Shown: positions 15,233-24,764, counted from the first letter of the stretch. The stretch is 64,000 nucleotides of DNA from Litorimonas sp964511495 (GCA_964511495.1 CAZEFT010000011.1:45474-109473), one strand, 5' to 3'. The notes: a model not told the origin generated them from the sequence alone. Numbers and translations are program-made.

Positions 15233-17044
15233 ATGGCTCCACCGCTTTTAACATTATCTGACATCGCCCTGACTTTTGGCAGCACACCTTTGATCGAAAA
15301 CGCCAATCTCATGGTGTATCCGAGAGAACGGCTTTGCCTCGTGGGCCGAAACGGCTCAGGCAAATCAACCCTGATGAAAATCGCGGCTGAGTTAGTCGAG
15401 GCTGATAAAGGAGACCGTTTTGTCAAACCGGGCACAAGTTGGCGGTATCTTCCGCAAGAACCGGATCTCTCCGCATTTGCCACTTCCAGAGACTATATTG
15501 TCGATGGCCTTGTAGGCGCGGATGATGGGGGGCGTATTCCTTACCTTTTGGATGCGCTGGGACTAAGCGGAGAGGAAAACCCTCAAGTGATGAGCGGGGG
15601 CGAGATGCGCCGTGCTGCTCTTGCTCGTACACTCGCCCCCAACCCAGATATTTTGATGCTTGATGAGCCGACAAACCATCTCGACCTCCCCGCCATTGAA
15701 TGGCTGGAGGATGAGCTTGGCCGTAGTCAAAGCGCTATAATTCTCATTTCCCATGACCGCCGCTTTCTTGAACGCCTTTCCAACAGAACGGTTTGGATGG
15801 ATCGCGGTGAAACGCGAGAACTCGATAAAGGCTTTGCCCATTTCGAAGATTGGCGAGATGATTTTCTGGAACAGGAAGAACTGGATCGCCATAAAATGGA
15901 ACGACAGGTTCACCGCGAGCAACATTGGGTGGTGCATGGCGTTTCAGGACGAAGAAAACGGAATGTTCGTCGGCTGAAAGAATTAGGGCAATTGCGTGAC
16001 ACCATCAAAAATCAACGCCAAGTCAAAGGCAATGCACAGATCACCGTCACCGAGGCACAAAGCTCGTCGAAACAAATCGTGAAACTCAATAATGTTTCTC
16101 ATGCTTTCGGCGAGCGTTCCATTGTGTCCGACTTGTCGCTAAAAATAAATCGCGGAGAAAGATTGGGTTTGGTTGGGCCAAACGGGGCGGGGAAAACGAC
16201 TCTCCTCAAAATCATCATGGGAGAGCTTATCCCTGATGAAGGCGAGGTAAAATTGGGGCTAAACCTTGAACCCTTGGTGATTGATCAAAAACGTGAAAGC
16301 CTTAATCCCGAATGGACCCTCAAAGACGCTCTTACAGATGGCGGCAGTGATACGGTCATGGTGGGTGAGAAACCTGTGCATGTCATGCGCTATATGAAAG
16401 ATTTCCTCTTCTTGCCCGAGCAAGCCCGTACCCCGCTTCATGCTTTATCCGGCGGAGAACGCGGACGATTGCAACTTGCCAGAGGCTTACGCTTACCAAG
16501 TAATTTTCTGGTTCTGGATGAGCCGACCAATGACCTTGATTTGGAAACGCTAGATCTCTTGCAGGAAATGGTCGCTAATTATCACGGCACGGTCATTATC
16601 GTCTCACATGACAGAGACTTTTTAGATCGCACCGTCACCCGCACGTTGGCCTATGAAGGCCCCGGTCAGTGGCAAATATATGCAGGCGGTTATTCTGATA
16701 TGATTGCGCAACGCGGTGTCGGCGTAAAAGCGCGCAAGAAAGCAAAAGACAGCCTTAAAAGCGAGACAGTGGGTCAATCGGAAACAACAGCTCCGAAAAA
16801 ATCATCATCAAAACTATCTTACAAACATAAATTCCGATTGGAACAGCTACCAAAAGAGATGGAAACCCTTTCCAAAACCATCGCAAAGTTAGGAGAAAAA
16901 CTCTCCGATCCTGAGTTTTACAATAAAGACCCCGAAGGCTTTGCAAAATCTTCGAAGGCTCTTGAAGACGCACAGGCGCAACTCGAATATGCCGAGGAAG
17001 AATGGTTGGAATTAGAAATGCTGCGGGAAGCAGCAGAGAGTTGA
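15233..17044 (+). CDS. uup: ABC-F family ATPase Uup
   Basis: This is a soluble duplicated ABC protein of 603 residues without membrane domains. Walker A motifs are GRNGSGKST and GPNGAGKTT. Signatures are MSGGEMRRAALART and LSGGERGRLQLARG, and Walker B motifs are LMLDEPTNHLD and LVLDEPTNDLD. A charged linker separates the halves. The C-terminal coiled coil (about 95 residues) after a Ser/Lys-rich hinge identifies Uup, which binds ribosomes or branched DNA. ATG 15233 with AAGGGA 5 nt upstream is preferred over the TTG at 15218. Confidence 0.92.
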   Translation: MAPPLLTLSDIALTFGSTPLIENANLMVYPRERLCLVGRNGSGKSTLMKIAAELVEADKGDRFVKPGTSWRYLPQEPDLSAFATSRDYIVDGLVGADDGGRIPYLLDALGLSGEENPQVMSGGEMRRAALARTLAPNPDILMLDEPTNHLDLPAIEWLEDELGRSQSAIILISHDRRFLERLSNRTVWMDRGETRELDKGFAHFEDWRDDFLEQEELDRHKMERQVHREQHWVVHGVSGRRKRNVRRLKELGQLRDTIKNQRQVKGNAQITVTEAQSSSKQIVKLNNVSHAFGERSIVSDLSLKINRGERLGLVGPNGAGKTTLLKIIMGELIPDEGEVKLGLNLEPLVIDQKRESLNPEWTLKDALTDGGSDTVMVGEKPVHVMRYMKDFLFLPEQARTPLHALSGGERGRLQLARGLRLPSNFLVLDEPTNDLDLETLDLLQEMVANYHGTVIIVSHDRDFLDRTVTRTLAYEGPGQWQIYAGGYSDMIAQRGVGVKARKKAKDSLKSETVGQSETTAPKKSSSKLSYKHKFRLEQLPKEMETLSKTIAKLGEKLSDPEFYNKDPEGFAKSSKALEDAQAQLEYAEEEWLELEMLREAAES

Positions 17045-17047
17045 TAA

Positions 17048-18424
17048 TTATTCAACTAAAGTGACGCCGTCTTCAGCTCTAGGTTCAACCGGAGGCAACC
17101 CAGCAGAACGATGGTTCACCTGAACCAGCACTTCGGAGCCTGATTCACCTTCGAAGATTACATTGTAGGCAATGAACGACGTTGAATCGGCTTCGGCTCC
17201 TAATTTCGTGCCTGAGCCACTCACAATTAGTTTCTGCGTTGGAAAATACAGGGTTCCCAAAACCGTCAACTGCCCGCCACTGGTAATCATGCTCGGCAAA
17301 AATCCCGGTTTATTCTGGTCGCCGCCAGCACCAGGCATTTCCATAAATGCCAATCCTTTTCGCGTCCCGACCGAAGGTGCCTTAACATAAACGTCAGCCC
17401 CTTTTTCGATTCGTAATGTCGAAGCTGTTCCCGTAAATCCAAAAGTGACGTTCTCCGCTCTCGCCTCTGCAAAGTTCTTAAATGTAAGCGGTCCATCTTT
17501 AATGATGTAATCACCCGGCATAAACACAACCTTTTCACCATCAACGGTCAAGCCGTTACAATATGTTCCAGGATACAAGACCGCATTGCTGCCTGTCGTA
17601 TTCCCCGAGTCAGGAAAAAGATCATACGCCCATTTGGAAGCCTTGCCTGTCTTTTTGGCTCGCAGATAGGCCACAGTAGCGCGAACGATATGCCCCCATA
17701 TTACACGTTTATCCATAGGTTTTCCTACGGTCTTATAAACACTGTCCGGCATACAAGAGCCGATGGGTGCAGCCGCCGTTGTCTTGTAGGGGTCGGCAAT
17801 TGGCAAGCATTCTCCCTTGGCATAAGGGCTGAATGAACCGGAGACCCCACCTACGGCACAAAAGGACTTAGCGATAGGTGCATGTCTACCATCCGATAAT
17901 ATACTCGTTGCCGAGGTCGAATTACTATGAACTGTGCAGGTGGGCGCCTTGAATTTTAACTCTGACGTAAAACTGACGGCATCTTCGCCCGTGGGATCAA
18001 GACCCAAGACACAAATCACATTTTCAGAATTTATCTGTGCTTTGCTTCTGGCTTCAATAGGTATGCCCGACACACCCAAAGCTTCAGAGATTGTGACCGG
18101 TACTTCCCCGACAGCCTTCATTGCCACATAACTCGTTTGAGCGTCAGGCTCCAAGGTCACATCGGCACGACCCGTATAATTTTGTTCAAAATGTAAGCGG
18201 GCAATGTTTTCTTTTTCTGCGATTGATACGGCGTTATTGGTCGCCGCAGCGATAACGGCATTGTTCAACGCATCTTTGACTTTACGGTGCTCACCAATTG
18301 CGCTTGTGTAATCCACAGCAGCACTGGTAACGACAAGAAGTGGTACAGCCAAAATGGCCGTCATCACCGCGAAATGACCGCCCTCATTCTGTTGATACGA
18401 CTTTAATTTTTGACGCAATTTCAT
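17048..18424 (-). CDS. TadG-like Flp-pilus-associated protein (orphan)
   Basis: The protein has 458 residues. The N-terminus has the TadE/TadG pattern: a short basic cytoplasmic part, then GGHFAVMTAILAVPLLVV and DYTSAIGEHRKVKDALNNAV, which is a membrane helix followed by a pseudopilin-like segment. The remainder is a large extracytoplasmic domain with six or more cysteines and a beta-rich C-terminal half. ATG 18424 with AGAAGG about 10 nt upstream is preferred over GTG 18433. No other tad/cpa gene is in the window, so it may serve with a pilus locus elsewhere. Confidence 0.8.
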   Translation of the reverse strand: MKLRQKLKSYQQNEGGHFAVMTAILAVPLLVVTSAAVDYTSAIGEHRKVKDALNNAVIAAATNNAVSIAEKENIARLHFEQNYTGRADVTLEPDAQTSYVAMKAVGEVPVTISEALGVSGIPIEARSKAQINSENVICVLGLDPTGEDAVSFTSELKFKAPTCTVHSNSTSATSILSDGRHAPIAKSFCAVGGVSGSFSPYAKGECLPIADPYKTTAAAPIGSCMPDSVYKTVGKPMDKRVIWGHIVRATVAYLRAKKTGKASKWAYDLFPDSGNTTGSNAVLYPGTYCNGLTVDGEKVVFMPGDYIIKDGPLTFKNFAEARAENVTFGFTGTASTLRIEKGADVYVKAPSVGTRKGLAFMEMPGAGGDQNKPGFLPSMITSGGQLTVLGTLYFPTQKLIVSGSGTKLGAEADSTSFIAYNVIFEGESGSEVLVQVNHRSAGLPPVEPRAEDGVTLVE

Positions 18425-18527
18425 TGCAAACACCCTTCTTGAGAGTGTTATTTAAAATAAACCTATTAAATGAGCTTTTGGAAAGAAGGTAAATTTCAGA
18501 TTAATTCACCGTTCTTATCCCCAGAAC

Positions 18528-19172
18528 CTAACGAGCCTCACGAGCTGTTACCTGAATATCCAAGGTGATATCACGGCTGATCCATTCATCCGTATCCCAA
18601 GGCGCTTCGCCAATTGTCCACTCTGTCCGATTAATGGTCAACTCGCTTTTCATTACGGCTGTGTCTTCAATATTCAGCGTGAAAGGAAGTGAGAGCGGTT
18701 TAGATACACCCTTCATCGTCAACGTCCCCTTTGCCAGAAATTGATTGTTGTCTCCCTTCTCAAAATTTGAGGATTCGAATATGGCGAGCGGATATTTTTT
18801 GACTGAAAACCAGACCTTTTCCGGTAGAGTGTTATTGCGATCCTTACTGCCCGCATCGGCTTTGCCGATCGGTATTTCAACCTTTACCGAAGACGCTTCG
18901 AGGTTTGCAGGATCAAACCGAATATCTGCTGTGAAAGCCGGAAATTCCCCAGTGAAAGCCTGCCCTTCCTGTTTAGCTGTGAATTTAATATGGCTTTTCT
19001 CTTCGATAACTGCCCATTGGCTTACGGATGAAGCGGCGGGTTCATCTGCCGTGACGGTTTGCAGGGTTGGCTCTTGCGCTGTTTCCGACGCCTTCGCGTC
19101 TGTCTCAGCCGCACCACAGGCCAATAGAGCCAAAGCGCTTAGCGATACACATAAAATTTTGGGCTTAAACAT
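18528..19172 (-). CDS. YceI-family lipoprotein
   Basis: The start at 19172 (AAAAGG upstream) gives a lipoprotein signal with lipobox LLAC. The mature part has a YceI lipocalin-like barrel: SQWAVIEEKSHIKFTAKQEG, VKVEIPIGKADAGSKDRNN and KGTLTMKGVSKPLSLPF, with a C-terminal ITLDIQVTAREAR strand. YceI proteins bind polyisoprenoid-type lipids in the periplasm. It is divergent from ppk2, with a 110-bp gap between the two starts. Confidence 0.9.
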   Translation of the reverse strand: MFKPKILCVSLSALALLACGAAETDAKASETAQEPTLQTVTADEPAASSVSQWAVIEEKSHIKFTAKQEGQAFTGEFPAFTADIRFDPANLEASSVKVEIPIGKADAGSKDRNNTLPEKVWFSVKKYPLAIFESSNFEKGDNNQFLAKGTLTMKGVSKPLSLPFTLNIEDTAVMKSELTINRTEWTIGEAPWDTDEWISRDITLDIQVTAREAR

Positions 19173-19282
19173 GTTACACCTTTTCAATACCGAACGCACT
19201 CTATACGACAGCTTGCGATAAGAAAGACTGAAATTTACGCACACACAGCCCTCCAAAGCAGGCGTTGAAGAAGGATTATAGC

Positions 19283-20089
19283 ATGACACATATTTCCGTG
19301 GATGACTTTATCGTCACGTCTGCGTCAGAGGATTTGTCCAAACGCCCCACTCGCGTAAATTTATTTGACAGTAAACAAGATGCCAATGATCAAATCAAAG
19401 ACAATGCCAAAGCCATTTCTGATCTCGCCCATAGGCTTTACGGCGAAGCGCGGCGCTCTTTGATTGTTTTACTGCAGGGTATGGATACATCAGGTAAGGA
19501 CGGCACGACAAAAGCGATTTTTCACCGCACACCACCGCTCAATGTCAATGTCGCAGGGTTTAAAGCCCCCTCCAAAAATGAACTGGCGCAAGATTATTTG
19601 TGGCGCGTGCACAAAGTCTGCCCAGCCAAAGGGAATATCACCGTTTTTAATCGCTCCCATTATGAAGACGTTCTGGTCGTTAAAGTCCGAAACTTCGCTC
19701 CTGCCGACAAAGTTGAGCAGCGTTACCAACAGATCAATGATTTCGAGCGTCATCTCAGCGAAAATGGCACGAAAATCCTCAAATTCATGCTGCATATCAG
19801 CCCCGAGACACAAGCCGAACGTTTAAGGGATAGACTTATCGTCCCAGAGAAACGTTGGAAATTTAACCCTAATGATTTGGAAGATCGCAAACTATGGCCA
19901 GACTTTATGGAAGCCTACCAAACCATGTTGCGTCGCACCTCCACCGATCATGCGCCATGGCACGTCATTCCTTCCGACAGTCGCAAGACGCGCGGCGCCA
20001 TTATCAGCTCTATCGTAAGGCAAACCCTTGTAGACATGAATCCACAATATCCTGATCCAGGTTATCGTCCCGACCATTTTGACATTTAA
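19283..20089 (+). CDS. ppk2: Polyphosphate kinase 2 family protein
   Basis: The protein has 268 residues and transfers phosphate between polyphosphate and nucleotides in the known family. Walker A is GMDTSGKDGT and Walker B-like FNRSHYEDV. The lid region carries the Arg residues of the family (ERLRDRLIVPEKRWKFN). The sequence fits the single-domain PPK2 subgroup that phosphorylates AMP/ADP, though the exact class cannot be proved from sequence. ATG 19283 with AAGAAGGA upstream is chosen over TTG 19265. It lies 43 bp before pgi on the same strand. Confidence 0.92.
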   Translation: MTHISVDDFIVTSASEDLSKRPTRVNLFDSKQDANDQIKDNAKAISDLAHRLYGEARRSLIVLLQGMDTSGKDGTTKAIFHRTPPLNVNVAGFKAPSKNELAQDYLWRVHKVCPAKGNITVFNRSHYEDVLVVKVRNFAPADKVEQRYQQINDFERHLSENGTKILKFMLHISPETQAERLRDRLIVPEKRWKFNPNDLEDRKLWPDFMEAYQTMLRRTSTDHAPWHVIPSDSRKTRGAIISSIVRQTLVDMNPQYPDPGYRPDHFDI

Positions 20090-20132
20090 TTAATTTACCT
20101 ACTTCTACACTTCTACGCAGGATTTTATTCCG

Positions 20133-21713
20133 ATGACAGACCGCGACGCCCATTTCGAGACTCTTTCAAATCTCGCCGAAGACACTCCGCCCATTGCGGA
20201 ATTGTTCAAACAAGGAAGCAATCGGTTAGAGCGCTTTGTCATGCGTGAAGGACCCTTGCGCGCAGACTTTTCAAAACAAGCCGTAAGCCGAAAGGCCCTA
20301 GACGCGCTTCTGAATTTGGCGGCAGCCTGCCATCTTGAAGAATGGCGAGCCAAGCTTTTCGCCGGTGAAACCGTGAATACATCCGAAGATCGCGCCGTCC
20401 TACACATGGCCTTGCGCGGCGTTGGCGGGACGAAGGACATACAAGACGATGTCAAAGCTATGCGCCAGAGAAGGGCCGATTATGCCGACCACATCCGCGC
20501 GGAAGGCAAATTCAAAAACATCGTCCATATCGGTATCGGTGGGTCTGATTTGGGTCCTCGCCTCGTCGCTGACGCCTTTGAAGCGACATCGGATCAGGCT
20601 TTAACTCTGAGATTTGCCGAAAATGTTGACGGAGCCTCAATTAACGACGCGGTCAAAGACCTCGACCCGGCAGAAACCCTTGTCGTGATTGTGTCCAAAA
20701 GTTTCGGTACGCAGGAAACCAAAATGAACGGCACCTCCGCTCGTGCTTGGCTGACCGAAGGTCTAGGCGTCAACGCAGGTGAGCACATGCTCGCCGTGAC
20801 GGCCAATCGAACCCGCGCCGTGGATTTTGGCATTAAGCCTGAGAATATTTTCGATTTTTGGGAGTGGGTTGGCGGACGTTATTCGGTCTGGAGCGCGGTC
20901 GGTCTCTCTCTTCAAATTGCATATGGCCCAGATGTATTTTCAGAATTTCTAGATGGCGCTGCCGCTATGGATGAGCATTTTCGCGACCAACCTTTGCAAG
21001 AAAACCTGCCCGTCATGATGGCACTAATGGGTGTTTGGAACCGAAATGTCATGAATTATGCTAGTCTGGCTGTCATCCCCTATGCCCGGCGCTTGCGTAA
21101 ATTAGCGGCTTTTTTGCAACAACTCGAAATGGAAAGTAACGGCAAACGTATCACACGAGACGGCCTTGATGCCGGATTGACCTGCCCGATTATCTGGGGA
21201 GATGAAGGCACGAATGGGCAACATGCTTTCTTTCAATGGCTACATCAAGGCACAGGCCTTGGCGGCAATGGTGGCGCTCCCGTAGATTTCGTTGCCGTAT
21301 TAAAAGATCATGAAGTTCGCCCTGATCATCATGCCGCTTTGCTGGCCAATTGTTTTGCGCAATCCGAAGCCCTTATGCTCGGGAAATCCGAAACGCTTGT
21401 TCGCAAAGAACTGGGGCAGCACGAAGACATTGACGCCCTCGCCCCGCAAAAAACCTTCCCCGGCAATCGACCTTCGACAACGATTACACTCGATGCATTA
21501 AGCCCTTTTGCATTGGGTCACTTGATTGCTCTTTATGAGCATAAAGTTTTTGTGCAAGGTGTGATTTGGAATGTGAACAGTTTTGATCAATGGGGTGTCG
21601 AGCTTGGAAAAGTCCTGGCGACCACGATTTTGGACGAGATGAAGTCAGGCGAAAGCGGCAATCATGATCCAAGTACGACGGCGCTCATGGTGCTAGCCCG
21701 CTCTTCTGACTAG
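20133..21713 (+). CDS. pgi: Glucose-6-phosphate isomerase
   Basis: This 526-residue enzyme interconverts glucose-6-phosphate and fructose-6-phosphate in glycolysis and gluconeogenesis. Both family signatures are present: around GTNGQHAFFQWLHQGT, and NSFDQWGVELGK near the C-terminus. The sugar-phosphate loop VIVSKSFGTQET and GGRYSVWSAVGL also match. AGGA lies upstream of the ATG. The length is slightly shorter than the 549 residues of enterobacterial Pgi. Confidence 0.97.
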   Translation: MTDRDAHFETLSNLAEDTPPIAELFKQGSNRLERFVMREGPLRADFSKQAVSRKALDALLNLAAACHLEEWRAKLFAGETVNTSEDRAVLHMALRGVGGTKDIQDDVKAMRQRRADYADHIRAEGKFKNIVHIGIGGSDLGPRLVADAFEATSDQALTLRFAENVDGASINDAVKDLDPAETLVVIVSKSFGTQETKMNGTSARAWLTEGLGVNAGEHMLAVTANRTRAVDFGIKPENIFDFWEWVGGRYSVWSAVGLSLQIAYGPDVFSEFLDGAAAMDEHFRDQPLQENLPVMMALMGVWNRNVMNYASLAVIPYARRLRKLAAFLQQLEMESNGKRITRDGLDAGLTCPIIWGDEGTNGQHAFFQWLHQGTGLGGNGGAPVDFVAVLKDHEVRPDHHAALLANCFAQSEALMLGKSETLVRKELGQHEDIDALAPQKTFPGNRPSTTITLDALSPFALGHLIALYEHKVFVQGVIWNVNSFDQWGVELGKVLATTILDEMKSGESGNHDPSTTALMVLARSSD

Positions 21714-21762
21714 CTTAAATCATTAGGAAAACACGTTAACTCGAACAGATTGGGAATTGCTC

Positions 21763-22371
21763 ATGTTGAAATATATCACGGCTATTTTCATTGGAACGGC
21801 TTACTTGTACCTTTCTGCCTGCTCCAAAGGGCCGACCCGCCCTATTGTCATGCTGGAAACAACGCAAGGCTATATTCAGATTGAGATCTACATAGATAAG
21901 GCCCCGATTTCTGGTGGCGACTTTTTAAAATATGTCGATAATAAATTTTACGATGGGCAAGGTTTTTATCGTGTTGTGCGTGCCGATAATGATCCGCAAA
22001 AGATGGGGATGAGCCTTATCCAGGGCGGCCGATTAGACAGTCAACCTCTCACTGAGCCTATAGCGCATGAGCTTACTACAGAGACTGGATTATCTAATAA
22101 GGAAGGCGTCGTCTCCATTGCCCGTCTGGAACCTGGCACAGGCAGTGCGGCTTATTTCTTCATCAATATCGGTGATAACAGCTTTCTGGATTATGGCGGT
22201 ACGCGCAATCGCGATGGCCAAGGTTACGCGACTTTTGGGAAAGTCATTAAAGGCATGGATGTCGTTCGAACCATTCAAGCCATAGACGCTCAAGGTCTTT
22301 CCGGAAATAATGTGACGACGGGCCAGATTTTAACGAACCCTGTCAGCATTAAGAAAGCCTACCGCATGTAG
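21763..22371 (+). CDS. Cyclophilin-type peptidyl-prolyl isomerase, predicted lipoprotein
   Basis: The ATG at 21763 gives a signal peptide with lipobox LSAC and Cys at residue 20, so the protein should be membrane-anchored outside the cytoplasm. The cyclophilin domain is clear: LETTQGYIQIEIYIDKAPIS, then FYDGQGFYRVVR and GSAAYFFINIGDN. The catalytic Arg in FYRVV and the SAAYFFI segment of the active site are present. It should isomerise Xaa-Pro bonds in envelope proteins. Confidence 0.9.
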   Translation: MLKYITAIFIGTAYLYLSACSKGPTRPIVMLETTQGYIQIEIYIDKAPISGGDFLKYVDNKFYDGQGFYRVVRADNDPQKMGMSLIQGGRLDSQPLTEPIAHELTTETGLSNKEGVVSIARLEPGTGSAAYFFINIGDNSFLDYGGTRNRDGQGYATFGKVIKGMDVVRTIQAIDAQGLSGNNVTTGQILTNPVSIKKAYRM

Positions 22372-22424
22372 AACTGAAAGACGCCTCTGACCATAAGTAT
22401 GGAATTTGGCACGCTATTGTCCGA

Positions 22425-22556
22425 CTATCGTCCGAAAATAATGAATCCAAGAACGCCAAGAATAATGACCAAGAGTATGACATTGGTCAGCCCTTTACGT
22501 TTATTCTCTTTGTTAGGCGGCATATCATCTATTCGGGCTTGTCTATTATCGGGCAT
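22425..22556 (-). CDS. 43-aa predicted membrane protein behind an EcfG-type promoter
   Basis: This short gene is easy to miss. The ATG at 22556 follows GGAGGA (complement of 22563-22568), an excellent Shine-Dalgarno. The product has a polar, charged N-terminal half (residues 1-22, many Asn, Arg, Lys) and one C-terminal membrane helix from about residue 23 (LTNVILLVIILGVLGFIIFG), ending in Arg. A GGAAC-N16-CGTT promoter sits 21-45 bp upstream. The function is unknown; single-helix stress peptides of this kind are common general-stress targets. Confidence 0.78.
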   Translation of the reverse strand: MPDNRQARIDDMPPNKENKRKGLTNVILLVIILGVLGFIIFGR

Positions 22557-22576
22557 AAGTCATCCTCCAATATTAT

Positions 22577-22601
22577 AACGATAGAGCTTTTAAAATGTTC
22601 C
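22577..22601 (-). promoter_or_regulatory. EcfG-type general-stress promoter (GGAAC-N16-CGTT)
   Basis: On the minus strand GGAAC (22601-22597) is followed after exactly 16 nt by CGTT (22580-22577). This matches the alphaproteobacterial general-stress sigma EcfG consensus. A start about 7 nt beyond the CGTT would put the GGAGGA of the 43-aa gene at the very beginning of the mRNA. It lies inside the leader of the divergent antiporter gene. Confidence 0.78.
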
Positions 22602-22622
22602 CGGCCAATATATCGCTTCGCC

Positions 22623-23864
22623 ATGGCTGAGTTTATTTTAAACAATCAGATTGCGTTTTATTATAGTCTGATTGGATTAGCCTTTATGGGTTTAACCTTT
22701 CAACCCGCCCTCCGAAAGCATTTGTTTTATAATATTCCCGTTCTCTATATTATTATGGGCATTATTGCGGCGCGTATCGGACTGCCTGTTATTGACCCCC
22801 TCAATTCTCATGCAGAGTTGAAAATTATTGAACATGTCTCCGAATTAATTGTTATTATCTCTTTGGCCGGGGCAGGTTTAGCCATTGATCTCAAAATGGG
22901 ATGGCGAAGTTGGCAACCGACTTGGAGGCTTTTGCTGTTTGCCATGCCGCTCACGATTATTGCGGTGACAGGCATTAGTTTTTACGGACTAGGCTTGGGA
23001 TTAGCCTCTGCCGTGTTGATTGGGGCCGCCTTAGCCCCCACTGACCCGGTTTTGGCAAGATCCGTGTCCGTCGGTGCCCCCAATAGCGATCAACCCGGAA
23101 CCAAAATAGCTTTGACATCGGAGGCCGGGCTTAATGATGGCCTCGCCTTCCCCTTTATATGGCTAGCTATCGGCTTAGCCATTTCGGTACAGGACTTTGA
23201 TCTCGTCAATTGGTTCACAGTTGATTTTCTCTACAGAATTGTCGCAGGTACCCTTACAGGCTTGATTGTCGGATGGACCGTTTCAAAAATTCTATTCAGC
23301 CGAGTTGGCGATGCCCGCAATGGGCGTACAAATGTGGCTCTCTTTGTCTTAGCCGCCACATTTCTGGCTTATGGTATCGCAGAATTTGTCCATGGTTATG
23401 GCTTTCTCTCTGTATTTATCGCCGCACGCTCTGGTCGCGCCCACACCAAAGATACCAAAGCGGAACCTTATGAAAACAAGGCCCACGAGACTGCCGACCA
23501 ATTAGAAGCCATTCTCTTGGCCGTTATTTTACTCTGGTTCGGGACATTTATCGGTCAGACTTTATGGCATGTTTGGACATGGGAACACCTTATTGCTGCC
23601 CTCATTATTATTTTCTTGGTACGCCCAATTTTGGGTTGGCTGTCATTTGCCGGCACGGATATTGATCAGCAAGATCGTTTTAAAATGGCCTTTTTCGGCA
23701 TACGGGGCATGGGGTCGATATTCTACATCGCTTTCGCCCTCACCCATGCAGAGTTCGAGAATCCTGCTCAAATCTGGAGCATCGTCTCACTCGCGATCAT
23801 TATTTCAGCTCTTATCCATGGCAGTTTGGCACAAAAATGGATGAAGGATACGAAATCGACATAA
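22623..23864 (+). CDS. NhaP/CPA1-type cation:proton antiporter
   Basis: The protein has 413 residues and about 12 membrane helices. Ion-transport motifs of the Na+/H+ exchanger family are visible: AALAPTDPVLARSVSVG and LTSEAGLNDGLAFPF. ATG 22623 is chosen because the longer frame to 22539 covers the EcfG promoter and the 43-aa gene start and adds a non-hydrophobic tail. The Shine-Dalgarno is weak. It should exchange Na+ or K+ for protons at the inner membrane. Confidence 0.9.
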   Translation: MAEFILNNQIAFYYSLIGLAFMGLTFQPALRKHLFYNIPVLYIIMGIIAARIGLPVIDPLNSHAELKIIEHVSELIVIISLAGAGLAIDLKMGWRSWQPTWRLLLFAMPLTIIAVTGISFYGLGLGLASAVLIGAALAPTDPVLARSVSVGAPNSDQPGTKIALTSEAGLNDGLAFPFIWLAIGLAISVQDFDLVNWFTVDFLYRIVAGTLTGLIVGWTVSKILFSRVGDARNGRTNVALFVLAATFLAYGIAEFVHGYGFLSVFIAARSGRAHTKDTKAEPYENKAHETADQLEAILLAVILLWFGTFIGQTLWHVWTWEHLIAALIIIFLVRPILGWLSFAGTDIDQQDRFKMAFFGIRGMGSIFYIAFALTHAEFENPAQIWSIVSLAIIISALIHGSLAQKWMKDTKST

Positions 23865-23975
23865 ATCAGTTTCACACTTGAAATGATGGCCCCAGCGCTT
23901 AGTTTGATTTTATCACAAACCCACGCGGACATGTTTGGATTCCCCGAACAGGCGTTATGAGGAAAGGATAGATTG

Positions 23976-24761
23976 ATGATTACCCTGCTCTCCCCTGCAA
24001 AAAAATTAAATATGGATCCTGCCGAGACGGGACTTGATATTACGCGCCCGCGCTTTGAAGACGATACGCGCGAACTTGCCACTGTCGCAAAAAAACAAAC
24101 CGTGGCCGACTTGAAAAAACTGATGCATTTGTCGGATAATTTGGCAACGCTGAATGTCGAACGGTTCCAAGCCTTCAATATTGACGGACAAAGCAATTCT
24201 GCGAAAGCTGCCGGTCTTGCTTTTGACGGTGATGTTTATTGGGGTTTGGAAGCTAAGACCTTGTCTGATGAAGATCTGGATTACGCACAAAAACACTTGC
24301 GTATTCTCTCCGGTCTTTACGGCGTGTTGCGCCCAATGGATTCCATTCAACCCTATCGCTTGGAAATGGGGACAAAACTCACCACTAAACGTGGCAAGAA
24401 TTTATATGAATTTTGGGACAAAAAAATCGCGGAGACATTGTGCGAAGACCTTGACGGCCATCACGACCACACAATTGTGAATTTGGCATCAAACGAATAT
24501 TTTAAAGCCGTCGATAAAGACGTTTTAGATAAACCCATTATGGAAGCCAAATTCCTCAATATCAAAGACGGTAAGACACGGAACCTGATGTATTATGCAA
24601 AGTTCGGACGTGGGTTGATGGCGCGTTGGATTATGCAAAACCGTATTGAAAAAGCAGATGACCTTAAAGCGTTTGACCTTGAAAATTATACTTTTGACAA
24701 AAGTTTGTCTTCGGAAAATGAGCTTGTCTTTACACGTCCGCAGCCACCAAAAAAGTCATAG
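23976..24761 (+). CDS. yaaA: Peroxide stress protein YaaA (UPF0246)
   Basis: This 261-residue soluble protein begins with the family hallmark MITLLSPAKKL and contains GLYGVLRPMDSIQPYRLEMG and NLASNEYFKAV. Known members bind DNA and limit Fenton damage by keeping free iron low during peroxide stress. ATG 23976 follows GGAAAGG; the TTG at 23973 is less likely. The stop is 3 bp before the next gene's start codon. Confidence 0.94.
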   Translation: MITLLSPAKKLNMDPAETGLDITRPRFEDDTRELATVAKKQTVADLKKLMHLSDNLATLNVERFQAFNIDGQSNSAKAAGLAFDGDVYWGLEAKTLSDEDLDYAQKHLRILSGLYGVLRPMDSIQPYRLEMGTKLTTKRGKNLYEFWDKKIAETLCEDLDGHHDHTIVNLASNEYFKAVDKDVLDKPIMEAKFLNIKDGKTRNLMYYAKFGRGLMARWIMQNRIEKADDLKAFDLENYTFDKSLSSENELVFTRPQPPKKS

Positions 24762-24764
24762 ACC

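Noticed and set aside
15070..15483. Minus-strand open frame of 137 codons before and across the uup start
   Set aside because: It is antisense to the conserved start and Walker A region of uup, has no ribosome site and no recognisable domain.
18440..18500. TTAA-rich stretch considered as a CtrA box
   Set aside because: The TTAA copies are spaced 11 nt apart rather than 7, so the TTAA-N7-TTAA rule fails; no good CtrA box was found in the gaps I checked.
22539..22622. N-terminal extension of the NhaP-type antiporter to 22539
   Set aside because: It would run through the EcfG promoter and start of the 43-aa gene and add a polar stretch before the first helix; ATG 22623 fits the family.
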